A stretch of DNA of 64,000 nt from Pseudolysinimonas_A sp049651805 (GTDB lineage: Bacteria > Actinomycetota > Actinomycetes > Actinomycetales > Microbacteriaceae): positions 1 to 64,000 of the forward strand of contig NZ_JBASCU010000029.1 in NCBI RefSeq assembly GCF_049651805.1, written 5' to 3'. Below the pieces are notes generated by a model, which had not been told where the DNA came from, ran no database searches, and saw only the letters and a program-made list of their open reading frames with translations. The position numbers and the translations under genes are program-made. Below are positions 49,812 to 58,541 of the stretch, piece by piece. Numbering within the stretch: the first letter of the stretch is position 1; each line of letters begins with the position of its first letter.

Positions 49812-50548
49812 GAACCCTGCGGATCGGGGTGAGCCTCAAGGCCTACTTCGGATATCGCGCCTCGATCTCGTGGCTTGAAGCGGCGATCGAACTGGCCGCA
49901 GCTTCGCCGGCCGTACGCGACGGGAGCGTCGAGGTCTTCCTCGCGCCCAGCACTCCCCTGCTCGAAACGGCGGTGCGCCTCTCCCGCAACACCCCGATCG
50001 TCGTCTGCGCCCAGGACTGCTCCGTCTGGCCCACCGGGGCGCACACCGGCGAGACCACGGCCGAGCTGCTCGCCGAGATGGGTGTGTCGATGGTCGAACT
50101 CGGCCACGCGGAGCGCCGGCGCGACCAGGGGGAAACCGACGCGGTCATCGCCCGCAAGACCGAGGCTGCCACCCTGTGGGGCCTGACGCCGCTCATCTGC
50201 GTGGGCGAACCGGAACGCGGAACCCCGGCGGACGCCGCCCGCGTCTGCCTCGACCAGCTCACGCGGACGCTCGAGCCCGCTGCCCCCGCGCTCATCGCCT
50301 ACGAACCCGTCTGGGCCATCGGAGCCGACCACCCCGCCGATCCGGGGTACGTCAGCGAGGTCGCGACCGCGCTCCGGGAACACCTCGGGGATCGCGAGCA
50401 GCGCCCGATCCTCTACGGCGGCTCCGCCGGTCCCGGCCTCCTGCACTCCCTCGGCCCCGCGGTCGACGGGCTGTTCCTCGGGCGATTCGCGCACGACATC
50501 CGCAACTTCGACCGGGTTCTCGACGAAGCCGCCGCGGCGGTCGCATGA
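49808..50548 (+). CDS. TpiA-like tetrulose-phosphate isomerase
   Basis: A 246-residue triose-phosphate-isomerase-family protein with the catalytic set kept: Lys11 in GVSLKAYFGY, His100 in VELGHAERRR, and Glu166 in IAYEPVWAIGA, plus the phosphate loop YGGSAGPGL. The housekeeping TpiA begins with GNWKMN; here that is replaced by SLKAYFG, as in the EryH/LerI branch that interconverts erythrulose phosphates. With the RpiB protein it should complete the path to D-erythrose 4-phosphate. GTG start overlaps the pdxA2 stop; stop overlaps the AHSA1 start. Confidence 0.86.
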   Translation: MRTLRIGVSLKAYFGYRASISWLEAAIELAAASPAVRDGSVEVFLAPSTPLLETAVRLSRNTPIVVCAQDCSVWPTGAHTGETTAELLAEMGVSMVELGHAERRRDQGETDAVIARKTEAATLWGLTPLICVGEPERGTPADAARVCLDQLTRTLEPAAPALIAYEPVWAIGADHPADPGYVSEVATALREHLGDREQRPILYGGSAGPGLLHSLGPAVDGLFLGRFAHDIRNFDRVLDEAAAAVA

Positions 50549-50958
50549 TTCGACGCTACGACGCAGCTCCGGATGCCGTGTGGGCCGCCTGGACCACCGA
50601 GAGCATCCTGCGCACCTGGTACTCGCCGCTGCCCGACTGGATCGTCGGCAACGCCACCGTGGACGTGCGCGTCGGCGGCGGCTACCGCATGACCTTCGGC
50701 CCCGAGCCCGAGGGCGACCTCTACATCGAAGAGGGCACCTACACGGTCGTCGACCCGATCACCCGCCTGGGCTGGGACAGCCGCCTCACCGGCGACGGCG
50801 CCTCGGAGGCGAGCCGGATCGACCTCACTTTCACCCCTGACGGTGATGGCACGATTCTGGATGTCGTCGAGTCCGGGTTGTCGGAGGATTCTGTCGCCGA
50901 CCACGAGATGGGCTGGACGGGTGCCCTCGACCGGCTCGAAGAATTGCTCTCGAAGTAG
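50545..50958 (+). CDS. AHSA1/SRPBCC family protein, N-terminus possibly trimmed
   Basis: A 137-residue START/Bet-v1-like protein of the AHSA1 (CalC-like) group: YDAAPDAVWAAWTTESILRT, then WYSPLPDWIVGNATVDVRVGG and GYRMTFGPEPEGDLY, ending TGALDRLEELLSK. Members bind hydrophobic ligands or act as Hsp90 co-chaperones; function here unknown. The ATG overlaps the tpiA stop, and only two residues precede the conserved strand where relatives usually have five to ten, so the junction with the catabolic operon may have removed its original start. A fragment of a close homologue lies at 41346-41471. Confidence 0.86.
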   Translation: MIRRYDAAPDAVWAAWTTESILRTWYSPLPDWIVGNATVDVRVGGGYRMTFGPEPEGDLYIEEGTYTVVDPITRLGWDSRLTGDGASEASRIDLTFTPDGDGTILDVVESGLSEDSVADHEMGWTGALDRLEELLSK

Positions 50959-50966
50959 CGGTCGGA

Positions 50967-50982
50967 GCCGGGTGCCCCCGGC
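50967..50982 (+). terminator. hairpin after the AHSA1 gene
   Basis: GCCGGG-TGCC-CCCGGC, 8 nt after the stop, with no T-run; likely ends the catabolic operon. Confidence 0.4.
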
Positions 50983-50994
50983 AGGTGAGCAGAG

Positions 50995-51023
50995 TTGCGT
51001 ACTTTTCTGCGGGCTTATAGTAT
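50995..51023 (+). promoter_or_regulatory. promoter of the beta-glucoside operon
   Basis: TTGCGT (50995-51000), a 17-nt spacer and TAGTAT (51018-51023) precede the beta-glucosidase ATG by 50 nt. A ROK regulator encoded at the far end of the operon is the probable controller. Confidence 0.6.
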
Positions 51024-51072
51024 GACGTGACGAAAGTCTCCACGTCGTACCCGAGCTCGAAGAAGACAACCG

Positions 51073-52473
51073 ATGACGCTTGCCGCCCGCCTCGCTGCGG
51101 AACCCCTGCTGTCCGACTCGGACGCCTTCCCGTCGCACTTCCGGTGGGGTCTCGCCACCGCCGCGTATCAGATCGAGGGTGGGGCGACCGAGGGCGGACG
51201 CGGGCGGAGCATCTGGGACACCTTCGCGCACACCCCGGGGCTGACTCTCCATGGCGACACGGGTGACGTCGCCTGCGACCACTATCACCGCTGGGCTGCC
51301 GACCTCGACCTGCTCGCCGATCTCGGCGTCACCGATTACCGCCTCTCGCTCTCGTGGTCGCGGCTTCAGCCACGCGGCGAAGGCGCGCTCAACCCCGAAG
51401 CTGTCGCGTTCTACCGCACGCTGCTTTCCGGGCTGCGCGACCGTGGCATCCGCCCGCTGGTGACGCTGTACCACTGGGATCTGCCGCAACCACTCGAGGA
51501 TGCCGGTGGCTGGCCCGTGCGCGCCACCGCCGACCGGTTCGCCGACTACGCCGACCTCACCGTGCGCACCCTCGGCGACCTCGCCGACGACTGGGTAACG
51601 CTCAACGAGCCGTGGTGCAGCTCGTTCCTGGGCTACGGGTACGGCGCGCACGCGCCCGGTCGTCGCGACTGGGATGCCGCCGTCGCGGCCGCGCACCACC
51701 TCAACCTCGCCCACGGGCTCGCCCTCGCGCGCATCAGGGCCGCCCACCCGCTCGCACGGGTCGGCATCACCAACATCGTGACCGACCTGGTGCCCGCGTC
51801 CGACTCTGCCGCCGATCTCGCGGCCGTCGAGCGCCTCGACGCCGCGAGCAACCGGGTGTTCCTCGACCCCGTGTACCTGGGCGACTACTCCCCCGCCGTA
51901 CACGCCGCGCTGCCGGCGCTCGCCGCGGTCGTTCGCCGCGGAGATCTCGCCGTCATCGGCGCACCCGTCGACTTCGCCGGCATCAACCACTACCAGCGCG
52001 TCGTCGTGCGCCACGCCGACGGCGATGGGCCTCTGGATCTCGTCGAGACGGCCGCCGAGCCGGCCACGACATCCTTCGGCTGGTCGGTCACGCCTGACGC
52101 CTTCCGCACGGTGCTTGAGCGGGTCGCGCGCGAGTTCACCCCGCTACCGATCTACGTCACCGAGAGCGGCGCCAGCTTCGACGACTACGTCGACCCGGAT
52201 GGCGTGGTCGCCGACCACGAGCGCGTCGCCTACCTGCGCGGTTACCTCGACGCGGCCGCGGCCGCGATCCGGTCGGGTGTCGATCTGCAGGGGTACTACG
52301 CCTGGTCGTTCCTCGACAACTTCGAGTGGGCAGAGGGCTACGGCAAGAGATTCGGACTCGTCTACGTCGACTACCGCACGCAGGAGCGCATCCCCAAGCT
52401 GAGCGCCCACTGGTACCGGCAGGCGATCCTCGAGCACCGAGCCCAGGCGAGCGTGGCGACACGTTCGGCCTGA
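51073..52473 (+). CDS. GH1 beta-glucosidase
   Basis: A 466-residue cytoplasmic family-1 glycoside hydrolase. The N-terminal signature FRWGLATAAYQIEGG is at 23-37, the acid/base Glu179 is in TLNEPW, and the nucleophile Glu364 is in YVTESGASFDD; YAWSFLDNFEWAEGYGKRFG closes the active site. It cleaves beta-glucosides or short beta-glucan oligosaccharides to glucose after import by the ABC system that follows. No signal peptide. Confidence 0.96.
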   Translation: MTLAARLAAEPLLSDSDAFPSHFRWGLATAAYQIEGGATEGGRGRSIWDTFAHTPGLTLHGDTGDVACDHYHRWAADLDLLADLGVTDYRLSLSWSRLQPRGEGALNPEAVAFYRTLLSGLRDRGIRPLVTLYHWDLPQPLEDAGGWPVRATADRFADYADLTVRTLGDLADDWVTLNEPWCSSFLGYGYGAHAPGRRDWDAAVAAAHHLNLAHGLALARIRAAHPLARVGITNIVTDLVPASDSAADLAAVERLDAASNRVFLDPVYLGDYSPAVHAALPALAAVVRRGDLAVIGAPVDFAGINHYQRVVVRHADGDGPLDLVETAAEPATTSFGWSVTPDAFRTVLERVAREFTPLPIYVTESGASFDDYVDPDGVVADHERVAYLRGYLDAAAAAIRSGVDLQGYYAWSFLDNFEWAEGYGKRFGLVYVDYRTQERIPKLSAHWYRQAILEHRAQASVATRSA

Positions 52474-52534
52474 AACATCGGGAGCGCCGCTTCCGTGCAC
52501 CACAATCCCAATCACAGGAATGAGAGGAATCTCG

Positions 52535-53776
52535 ATGAAGAGGACCTTCACGCGCACCCTCGCCGCTTTCGCGGTCGTGGGAATCGCGGCAAGCCTCGCG
52601 GCTTGTTCGACCCCCAGCGGAGAAGGCGACGCCGACGGCCCGCTGACCGTCTGGATCATGGGCGACTCGGGCGCCAACTTCGAACAGCTCGTCGCGCCGT
52701 TCACGGAAGAGACCGGGATCGAGGTCGAGGTGGTCGCGATCCCGTGGGACGCGATCGACGAGCGACTGACGACCGCCGTCGCCTCCGGTTCCGGGCCTGA
52801 CCTGCTGCAGATCGGACTGTCGAAGCTGCGCACGTTCGCCGACGCCGGCGCCCTGCTGCCCCTCGACGACCACCTCGCCGACTACCCGGGCCTCGCGGCC
52901 GAGAACTTCCCCGACGGCGTGGCCGAGGCCACCCAGGTGGGCGGCGAGACGGTGAGCGTGCCGTGGGTGAGCGACACCCGCGTGCTGTTCTACCGGTCCG
53001 ACATCCTCGAAGAGAACGGCATCGACGCCCCGCCGGCGTCGTGGGACGAGCTGCGTGAAGACGCCGCCGTTCTCGCCGCTCGCGGAGACGGACAGTACGG
53101 CTACTACATCCCGCAGTGGGACAGCCCGCTTCCCGTCATCATGACGTGGGACTTCGGGGGCGACATCATCGATGCCGACGGCAACGTCGACTTCGACACC
53201 CCCGAGTTCGCCGAGGCGGTCGACCTGTACACGGGTCTCTACGCCGACGGCAGCGTGCCGACCAACTCCGACTTCGACCAGACGCAGGGATTCATCTCCG
53301 GCGTCACCCCGATGTTGGTGAGCGGCCCCTACCTCGCCCGGTCGATCGCGGATGCCGCCCCCGAGCTCGAGGGCAAGTGGAACGTCACGATGGTGCCCGG
53401 CGCCGACGAGAAGACGTCGCTGTTCGCGGGCTCGAACATGGGCGTCTGGCACAACACCGACCAGGTGAACGGCTCGCTGGACCTGCTCGAGTACCTGTCG
53501 AGCGTCGAAGCCCAGCTGTCGTGGTTCGACATCAACGGCGAACTGCCGGCCGTCTCGGCCGCACTCGAAGACTCGAGCCTGCAGAGTGACCCGCTCGTCG
53601 CGGTCTACTCGCAGCAGCTCGCGGACTCGAAGGTGCTGCCGCTCGTTCCCAACTGGGACGGCGCGACCGGATCCGACCTGCTCACCGCGCTCAACACGAT
53701 CGTGCTGACCGGTGCCGACCGCGACGCGACGCTCGCGGAGCTGTTCAGCAAGACCGAAGGCGTGTCGATCGGTTGA
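52535..53776 (+). CDS. sugar ABC transporter substrate-binding lipoprotein
   Basis: A 413-residue family-1 solute-binding protein with lipobox SLAAC (Cys about 22) and the usual layout for oligosaccharide binders: LTVWIMGDSGANFEQLVAPF, EETGIEVEVVAIPWDAIDER, GSGPDLLQIGLSKL and MLVSGPYLARSI. ATG at 52535 has GAGAGGAA 5 nt upstream; an ATG at 52520 lacks one. A strong hairpin follows the stop, which usually keeps binding-protein mRNA more abundant than that of the permeases. Confidence 0.94.
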   Translation: MKRTFTRTLAAFAVVGIAASLAACSTPSGEGDADGPLTVWIMGDSGANFEQLVAPFTEETGIEVEVVAIPWDAIDERLTTAVASGSGPDLLQIGLSKLRTFADAGALLPLDDHLADYPGLAAENFPDGVAEATQVGGETVSVPWVSDTRVLFYRSDILEENGIDAPPASWDELREDAAVLAARGDGQYGYYIPQWDSPLPVIMTWDFGGDIIDADGNVDFDTPEFAEAVDLYTGLYADGSVPTNSDFDQTQGFISGVTPMLVSGPYLARSIADAAPELEGKWNVTMVPGADEKTSLFAGSNMGVWHNTDQVNGSLDLLEYLSSVEAQLSWFDINGELPAVSAALEDSSLQSDPLVAVYSQQLADSKVLPLVPNWDGATGSDLLTALNTIVLTGADRDATLAELFSKTEGVSIG

Positions 53777-53787
53777 CCCGCCGGTGC

Positions 53788-53807
53788 GGGGCGCGCTCGC
53801 GCGCCCC
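53788..53807 (+). terminator. intercistronic hairpin between binding protein and permease genes
   Basis: GGGGCGCG-CTCG-CGCGCCCC, perfect 8-bp stem with a 4-nt loop, 11 nt after the stop. It may act as a partial terminator or protect the upstream mRNA end. Confidence 0.6.
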
Positions 53808-53853
53808 CCACCACCCCTTCCTCACCCATAGCCGACACGAAACGGAGGACCGC

Positions 53854-54735
53854 ATGCGACGCGCATCCGTCATTCCCTACGTGTACGTGTCGCCGGCCAT
53901 CGTTCTGCTGCTCGCCTTCGGCATCCTGCCCATCGCGGTCGCCGCCGCCGTGAGCCTCACCGACATGAACATCTCGGGGCTCGCCAACTGGGGCAACGTC
54001 GACTTCATCGGTGTCGACAACTACGTCGCCCTCGCGAACGACCCCGACTTCTGGCGCGCGCTCGGCAACACCGGGCTGTTCGTCGTCGTCGGCGTTCCCG
54101 CGATCGTGGTGCTCTCGCTCGGCATCGCGCTGCTGCTCGAGCGCAGCGGGGGTCGCTTCGCGCGGGCACTGCGCTCCTTCTACTTCGTGCCGGCGGTCAC
54201 CGGCATCGTCGCGATCTCGCTTGTCTGGGGTTACCTCTACAACACCCAGTTCGGGCTCTTCAACTACCTGCTCTCCCTGGTCGGCATCCCGCAGGTGCAG
54301 TGGCTCTCCGACCCGGTGCTCGCGAAGTTCTCGGTCGCGCTCGTCGCGATCTGGCGCGGCACGGGGCTCAACATCATCATCTTCCTCGCGGCGCTGCAGG
54401 GCATCCCGCACGAGTATCGCGAGGCCGCGGCTCTCGACGGCGCGAGCACGTGGCGCACGACCCGGTCGATCGTGCTGCCGCTGCTCGGATTTGCGATCTT
54501 CTTCGTGACCGTCACCACGACGATCGCGTGGCTGCAGTTCTTCGACGAACCGTTCGTCCTCACCGACGGCGGCCCGCTCGGCGCCACGACGTCGATATCG
54601 ATCTTCATCTACAAGGAGGGCTTCCGGCTCAACCAATTCGGCTACGCGAGTGCGGGATCGCTCGTGCTGTTCGCGATCATCGCGGTCATCACGGTCGTGC
54701 AGTTGCGGCTGAGGAGGCGGGATCTCGATGGCTGA
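53854..54735 (+). CDS. sugar ABC transporter permease (MalF/UgpA type)
   Basis: A 293-residue permease with six helices. The coupling loop is EYREAAALDGASTWRTTRSI, followed by VLPLLGFAIFF (EAA motif, about 187-217), and the first helix begins VIPYVYVSPAIVLLLAFGI. ACGGAGG lies 5 nt before the ATG. It overlaps the next permease gene by 8 nt; together they import the oligosaccharide. No ATPase gene is in the operon, so a shared MsiK-type ATPase probably drives it, as in other actinobacteria (established for related systems). Confidence 0.93.
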   Translation: MRRASVIPYVYVSPAIVLLLAFGILPIAVAAAVSLTDMNISGLANWGNVDFIGVDNYVALANDPDFWRALGNTGLFVVVGVPAIVVLSLGIALLLERSGGRFARALRSFYFVPAVTGIVAISLVWGYLYNTQFGLFNYLLSLVGIPQVQWLSDPVLAKFSVALVAIWRGTGLNIIIFLAALQGIPHEYREAAALDGASTWRTTRSIVLPLLGFAIFFVTVTTTIAWLQFFDEPFVLTDGGPLGATTSISIFIYKEGFRLNQFGYASAGSLVLFAIIAVITVVQLRLRRRDLDG

Positions 54736-55585
54736 CCGACGCTCCCGCCGGCCCCTGCCGCCCGAGGCGCAGCGGCGTCGTGCCGTCTCGCTCTCGATCG
54801 GGCTCGTGCTGTTCGTCGGCGCCCTCGCGGCGGCGTTCCCGCTGCTCTGGATGGTCGCGGGCTCGTTCAAGCCGCAGCGCGAGGCGATCGACTTTCCCCC
54901 GACCCTGCTTCCGGTCGAGCCGACCTTCGACAACTACTTGCGGCTCTTCACCGAGCTCGACTTCGGTCGGTATCTCGGCAACACCGTGATCGTGGTGCTG
55001 ATCGGCGGCTTCGGGCTGCTGTTCATGGCCATGGCGGGCTACGGATTCGCGAAGTTCCGGTTCCGCGGCAAGGGGGCGCTGTTCTTCCTCGTGCTCGCGA
55101 CCCTCATGATCCCCGTGCAGGTCACGATGATTCCGACGTACCTCATCCTCAACGGGATGAAGCTCACCAACACCCTCGTCGGCATCGCGCTGCCGACGCT
55201 CGTGAGCGGATTCGGGGTGTTCCTGTTCCGGCAGTTCATGTCGACGATCCCCGACGAGGTGCTCGAGGCCGCCCGCGTCGACGGGGCGGGCGAGGTGCGC
55301 ACCTTCTTCCAGATCGTGCTGCCAATGTCGAAGCCGATCCTCGCCGTGCAGGCGGTGCTCGCCTTCATCACCGGCTGGAACTCGTTCCTCTGGCCGCTCA
55401 TCATCGCGAGCGACCAGAACCTGTACACCCTCTCGGTCGGGCTCTCGCTGCTCAACCAGCAGCTCGCCGTCGACCCCGCGCTGCAGATGGCGGCCGCGTC
55501 GGTCATGGTCGTGCCGGTGCTGCTCGTCTTCGTCGTCTTCCAGCGCTACGTCGTTCAGGGCTTCGCGCTGTCCGGGCTCAAATGA
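54728..55585 (+). CDS. sugar ABC transporter permease (MalG/UgpE type)
   Basis: A 285-residue permease with six helices after a basic N-terminus (RRSRRPLPPEAQRRR). The coupling loop is DEVLEAARVDGAGEVRTFFQ, followed by IVLPMSKPILA, the MalG version of the EAA motif. It overlaps the first permease gene and is followed directly by the cytoplasmic GH5 gene. Confidence 0.93.
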   Translation: MADRRSRRPLPPEAQRRRAVSLSIGLVLFVGALAAAFPLLWMVAGSFKPQREAIDFPPTLLPVEPTFDNYLRLFTELDFGRYLGNTVIVVLIGGFGLLFMAMAGYGFAKFRFRGKGALFFLVLATLMIPVQVTMIPTYLILNGMKLTNTLVGIALPTLVSGFGVFLFRQFMSTIPDEVLEAARVDGAGEVRTFFQIVLPMSKPILAVQAVLAFITGWNSFLWPLIIASDQNLYTLSVGLSLLNQQLAVDPALQMAAASVMVVPVLLVFVVFQRYVVQGFALSGLK

Positions 55586-55608
55586 CCCTTCTCTTACAGG
55601 AGCTTCTC

Positions 55609-57138
55609 GTGACCACCCCTGCTTTCCCGCGCCGTCCGGCATCCTTCGACGGGTTCGTGCGCGCCCAGGAGGGTCGGCTGGTCGACGGATCGGGGCGCGA
55701 CCTGCTGCTGCGCGGCGTCGGCCTCGGCAACTGGCTGCTGCCCGAGGGCTACATGTGGCGGTTCGGCCCGGGCGCCGAGTCGCCCCGCGAGATCGAGGCG
55801 CTCGTCGAGCGACTGGTCGGCCCTGCTGCGGCGAGCGAGTTCTGGGTGCGATTCCAGGATGCCTTCATCACCGAGGCGGACATCGTGCGCATCGCCGAGA
55901 GCGGCTTCGATCACGTGCGCCTGCCGATCAACGCGCGCGTCATCCAGAACGAGAACGGCTCGATGATCGAGAGCGGGCTCGCGCTGGTCGACCGGCTCAT
56001 CGGGTGGTGCCGAACACATCGGATCTGGGTGCTGCTCGACCTGCACGGCGCCCCCGGCGGCCAGACCGGCACCAACATCGACGACTCGCTCGGCAAGCCC
56101 GACCTGTTCCTCGACGAGCATCACCGCCGCAACACGCTCACCCTGTGGCGCGAGCTAGCATCCCGATATGCCGGTGACACGACGGTGCTCGGCTACGACC
56201 TGCTCAACGAGCCGCTGCCCAACGAGTGGCAGCACCGGTTCGCCGGCGAACTCGCGGAGCTCTACCGCGACCTGACGCGCGAGATCCGCGCCGTGGATGC
56301 CGACCACCTCATCATGTACGAGGGCAGCCACTGGGCCACGAACTGGTCGATCTTCACCGAGGTGTGGGACGACAACTCGGCGCTGCAGTTCCACAAGTAC
56401 TGGTCGAGCCCCGACCGGGCGAGCATCGCGCCGTTCCTCGAGGCCCGCGACCGGCTCGGGTTGCCGATCTACATGGGCGAAGGCGGCGAGAACACCCTCG
56501 AGTGGCTGTACACCGCGTTCCGGCTGTACGAGGCCGAGGGGATTGGCTGGAACTTCTGGCCGTGGAAGAAGGTCGACACCCGCACCTCGCCGGCGTCGAT
56601 CAACGCGCCTGAGGGCTGGGATCGAATCATCGCCGCGATCGACGGGGCGGCGCCCGAGGATGCCGCACGTATCCTCGATGATCTGCTCGAGGCCATGCGC
56701 ATCGAGAACTGCGAGTGGCGCGAGGATGTCGTCGCGGCGATCACGGGGGTGCGGCCGCGCGTCATCCCGGCGTGGGGCTTCGGCTTCCGCGGGGCCTCCG
56801 CGTCGTACTCGGTCGCCGCCGGGACCCCGATCGCGGGCATCCGCGCCGACGACGCGACCGGCATCCGGTTCGCGACTCCGGGCGCCAACCCGGCCAACCC
56901 GTTCGAGCAGTCCGACGGGCGTACCTACCTACCTGAGGAACGACTCGTCGTCGACCTGGCGCCCGGCGACTGGCTCGAGTTCGAGATAGAGGATGCCGAA
57001 GCGGCGGCCGTGCGCGCGTTCGGGCCGGGCGGCGAACTCGACGGGGTGCGGGTCGAGCGATCATCGCGCGGCATCCGCCTCGTCGCCGAACACGCGGTCA
57101 CCGTGACTCACCTCGAACTCGGGAGTCCGGGTGGTTGA
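55609..57138 (+). CDS. cytoplasmic GH5 beta-glucanase/beta-glucosidase
   Basis: A 509-residue family-5 glycoside hydrolase without a signal peptide. The barrel starts LLLRGVGLGNWLLPEGYMWR (31-50), continues with FDHVRLPINARV, LLDLHGAPGGQTG, the acid/base Glu201 in YDLLNEPLP and the nucleophile Glu291 in YMGEGGEN. A C-terminal 110-residue beta-rich module follows the barrel. It resembles exo-beta-glucanases of the GH5 group and probably trims imported oligosaccharides. GTG at 55609 is preferred because CAGGAG lies 6 nt upstream; ATG at 55582 overlaps the permease stop. Confidence 0.9.
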   Translation: MTTPAFPRRPASFDGFVRAQEGRLVDGSGRDLLLRGVGLGNWLLPEGYMWRFGPGAESPREIEALVERLVGPAAASEFWVRFQDAFITEADIVRIAESGFDHVRLPINARVIQNENGSMIESGLALVDRLIGWCRTHRIWVLLDLHGAPGGQTGTNIDDSLGKPDLFLDEHHRRNTLTLWRELASRYAGDTTVLGYDLLNEPLPNEWQHRFAGELAELYRDLTREIRAVDADHLIMYEGSHWATNWSIFTEVWDDNSALQFHKYWSSPDRASIAPFLEARDRLGLPIYMGEGGENTLEWLYTAFRLYEAEGIGWNFWPWKKVDTRTSPASINAPEGWDRIIAAIDGAAPEDAARILDDLLEAMRIENCEWREDVVAAITGVRPRVIPAWGFGFRGASASYSVAAGTPIAGIRADDATGIRFATPGANPANPFEQSDGRTYLPEERLVVDLAPGDWLEFEIEDAEAAAVRAFGPGGELDGVRVERSSRGIRLVAEHAVTVTHLELGSPGG

Positions 57139-58399
57139 TATCTTCGGGTCCATGGTCGACGTGAGATCGGGACGCACCGGCGGCCCCGCGCCCGAATCGG
57201 CGAACGTCACCTCCCTGCGGCAACGCAACCGCGCCCTCGTGCTCACCCACGTGCTGCAATCCGGCCGCACCAGCCGGGGCGACCTCGCCCGCGAGTGCGG
57301 GCTCTCGCTGGCGTCGGCGACCAACATCGTGGGCGACCTCGTCGCCGAAGGGCTCGTGCACGAAACGGGCTCGATCGCGTCGCGCGGCGGTCGCCCGATC
57401 ACCGTCGTCGAGCCGCGTCCCGAGGGCGCCTACCTGATCGGCGCCGACGTCGGCGAGCGCGGCGTCGCCGTCGAGCTCTTCGACCTGAAGATGACCCGCG
57501 TCGACCGGGAGTTCCGCGGCGGGCGCGACGACGAGACTCCCGAGACGATCGCGCACGACCTCGACGACGCGCTCGAGGCGTTGCGGGAACGCAACCCCGC
57601 CGCCTGGCCAGCCCTCGCGGGCGTCGGCCTCGGCCTGCCCGGCGTCGTCGAGACGGCGGCCGACGGGTCGCAGACTCTCTACGCGCAGAGCCTCGGCTGG
57701 CCTCCGGTCGCTGTCGGCGACCTCATCCACTTCGACGGCCCGGTGTCGGCCGAGAACGGCGCGAAGACCCAGGCGATGGCCGAACTCTGGTTCGGCGCTG
57801 CCCGCGGTGTGGAGCACGCCCTCGTCGCGCTCCTTGGCCGGGGCGTCGGCCTCGGCATCATCGCCGACGGCCGGCTTCAGCACGGCTCGATGAGCACCGC
57901 TGCGGAGTGGGGCCACACCAAGATCGAGCGCTACGGGCAGGTGTGCCGGTGCGGCAATCGAGGCTGCGTCGAGGCCTACGTCGGCGCCGACGCGATCCTC
58001 AACGCCTGGCGGGCGACGGGAGCCTCCTTCGAAGGCAGCGGATGGGGTGCGCTCGGCTCGCTGCTCGACGCCGTCGACAAGGGCGACCCGGCCGCGACGG
58101 GGGTGCTGGATGACGTCATCCACTCCCTCGGCGTCGCCCTCGGCAGCCTCGTGAACCTCACCAACCCGCAGCGCGTCGTCATCGGCGGATGGGTGGGAGT
58201 TCGCCTCATGGAGCAGCACGCCGCCCGCATCGCCGACGCCACCAAGGCCAACGCGCTCACTCGCGCCGGCGAGCAGCTGGAGTTCGTCGCCTCGACCTTC
58301 GGCGGCGACACCGTTGCGGTCGGCGCCGCCATCATGCCCCTTGAGACGCTCGTGCGCGACGCGCGTCCGCGCCCGGGCGACGTGCCGAAATCGGCTTAA
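57131..58399 (+). CDS. ROK family transcriptional regulator
   Basis: A 422-residue ROK protein (NagC/Mlc/XylR type). The winged HTH is at about 25-90 (LRQRNRALVLTHVLQSGRTS, then DLARECGLSLASATNIV), joined to a ROK sugar-kinase fold with IGADVGERGVAVELFDL and the zinc site GHTKIERYGQVCRCGNRGC (His and three Cys). It likely represses the beta-glucan genes until an oligosaccharide or its phosphate binds. GTG at 57131 has GGGAG 5 nt upstream and overlaps the GH5 stop by 8 nt; ATG at 57152 is an alternative. It closes the operon. Confidence 0.92.
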   Translation: MVDIFGSMVDVRSGRTGGPAPESANVTSLRQRNRALVLTHVLQSGRTSRGDLARECGLSLASATNIVGDLVAEGLVHETGSIASRGGRPITVVEPRPEGAYLIGADVGERGVAVELFDLKMTRVDREFRGGRDDETPETIAHDLDDALEALRERNPAAWPALAGVGLGLPGVVETAADGSQTLYAQSLGWPPVAVGDLIHFDGPVSAENGAKTQAMAELWFGAARGVEHALVALLGRGVGLGIIADGRLQHGSMSTAAEWGHTKIERYGQVCRCGNRGCVEAYVGADAILNAWRATGASFEGSGWGALGSLLDAVDKGDPAATGVLDDVIHSLGVALGSLVNLTNPQRVVIGGWVGVRLMEQHAARIADATKANALTRAGEQLEFVASTFGGDTVAVGAAIMPLETLVRDARPRPGDVPKSA

Positions 58400-58453
58400 G
58401 CCACTACTTACTTCAAGTCGTAGACAAAGCCGGGTCGCGGTGCCAGACTGACT

Positions 58454-58478
58454 GGCGCGGGCACTCGTTGCCCGCGCC
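58454..58478 (+). terminator. hairpin after the ROK gene
   Basis: GGCGCGGGCA-CTCGT-TGCCCGCGCC, a perfect 10-bp stem with a 5-nt loop, 54 nt after the stop and without a T-run. Confidence 0.55.
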
Positions 58479-58503
58479 CACCCGCACCATCGCAGTCAAC
58501 CGT

Positions 58504-58524
58504 CCCCGGCGTGCTCCGCCGGGG
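58504..58524 (+). promoter_or_regulatory. leader hairpin of the secreted GH5 gene
   Basis: CCCCGGCG-TGCTC-CGCCGGGG, perfect 8-bp stem, ends 6 nt before the GAGGAGGATC ribosome binding site. It could stabilise the mRNA or limit access to the site. Confidence 0.5.
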
Positions 58525-58541
58525 TGTGATCGAGGAGGATC

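Noticed and set aside
49808..50548. Housekeeping triose-phosphate isomerase
   Set aside because: The N-terminal GNWKMN of TpiA is replaced, and the gene is fused by overlaps into the tetrose-type operon rather than a gap-pgk-tpi cluster.
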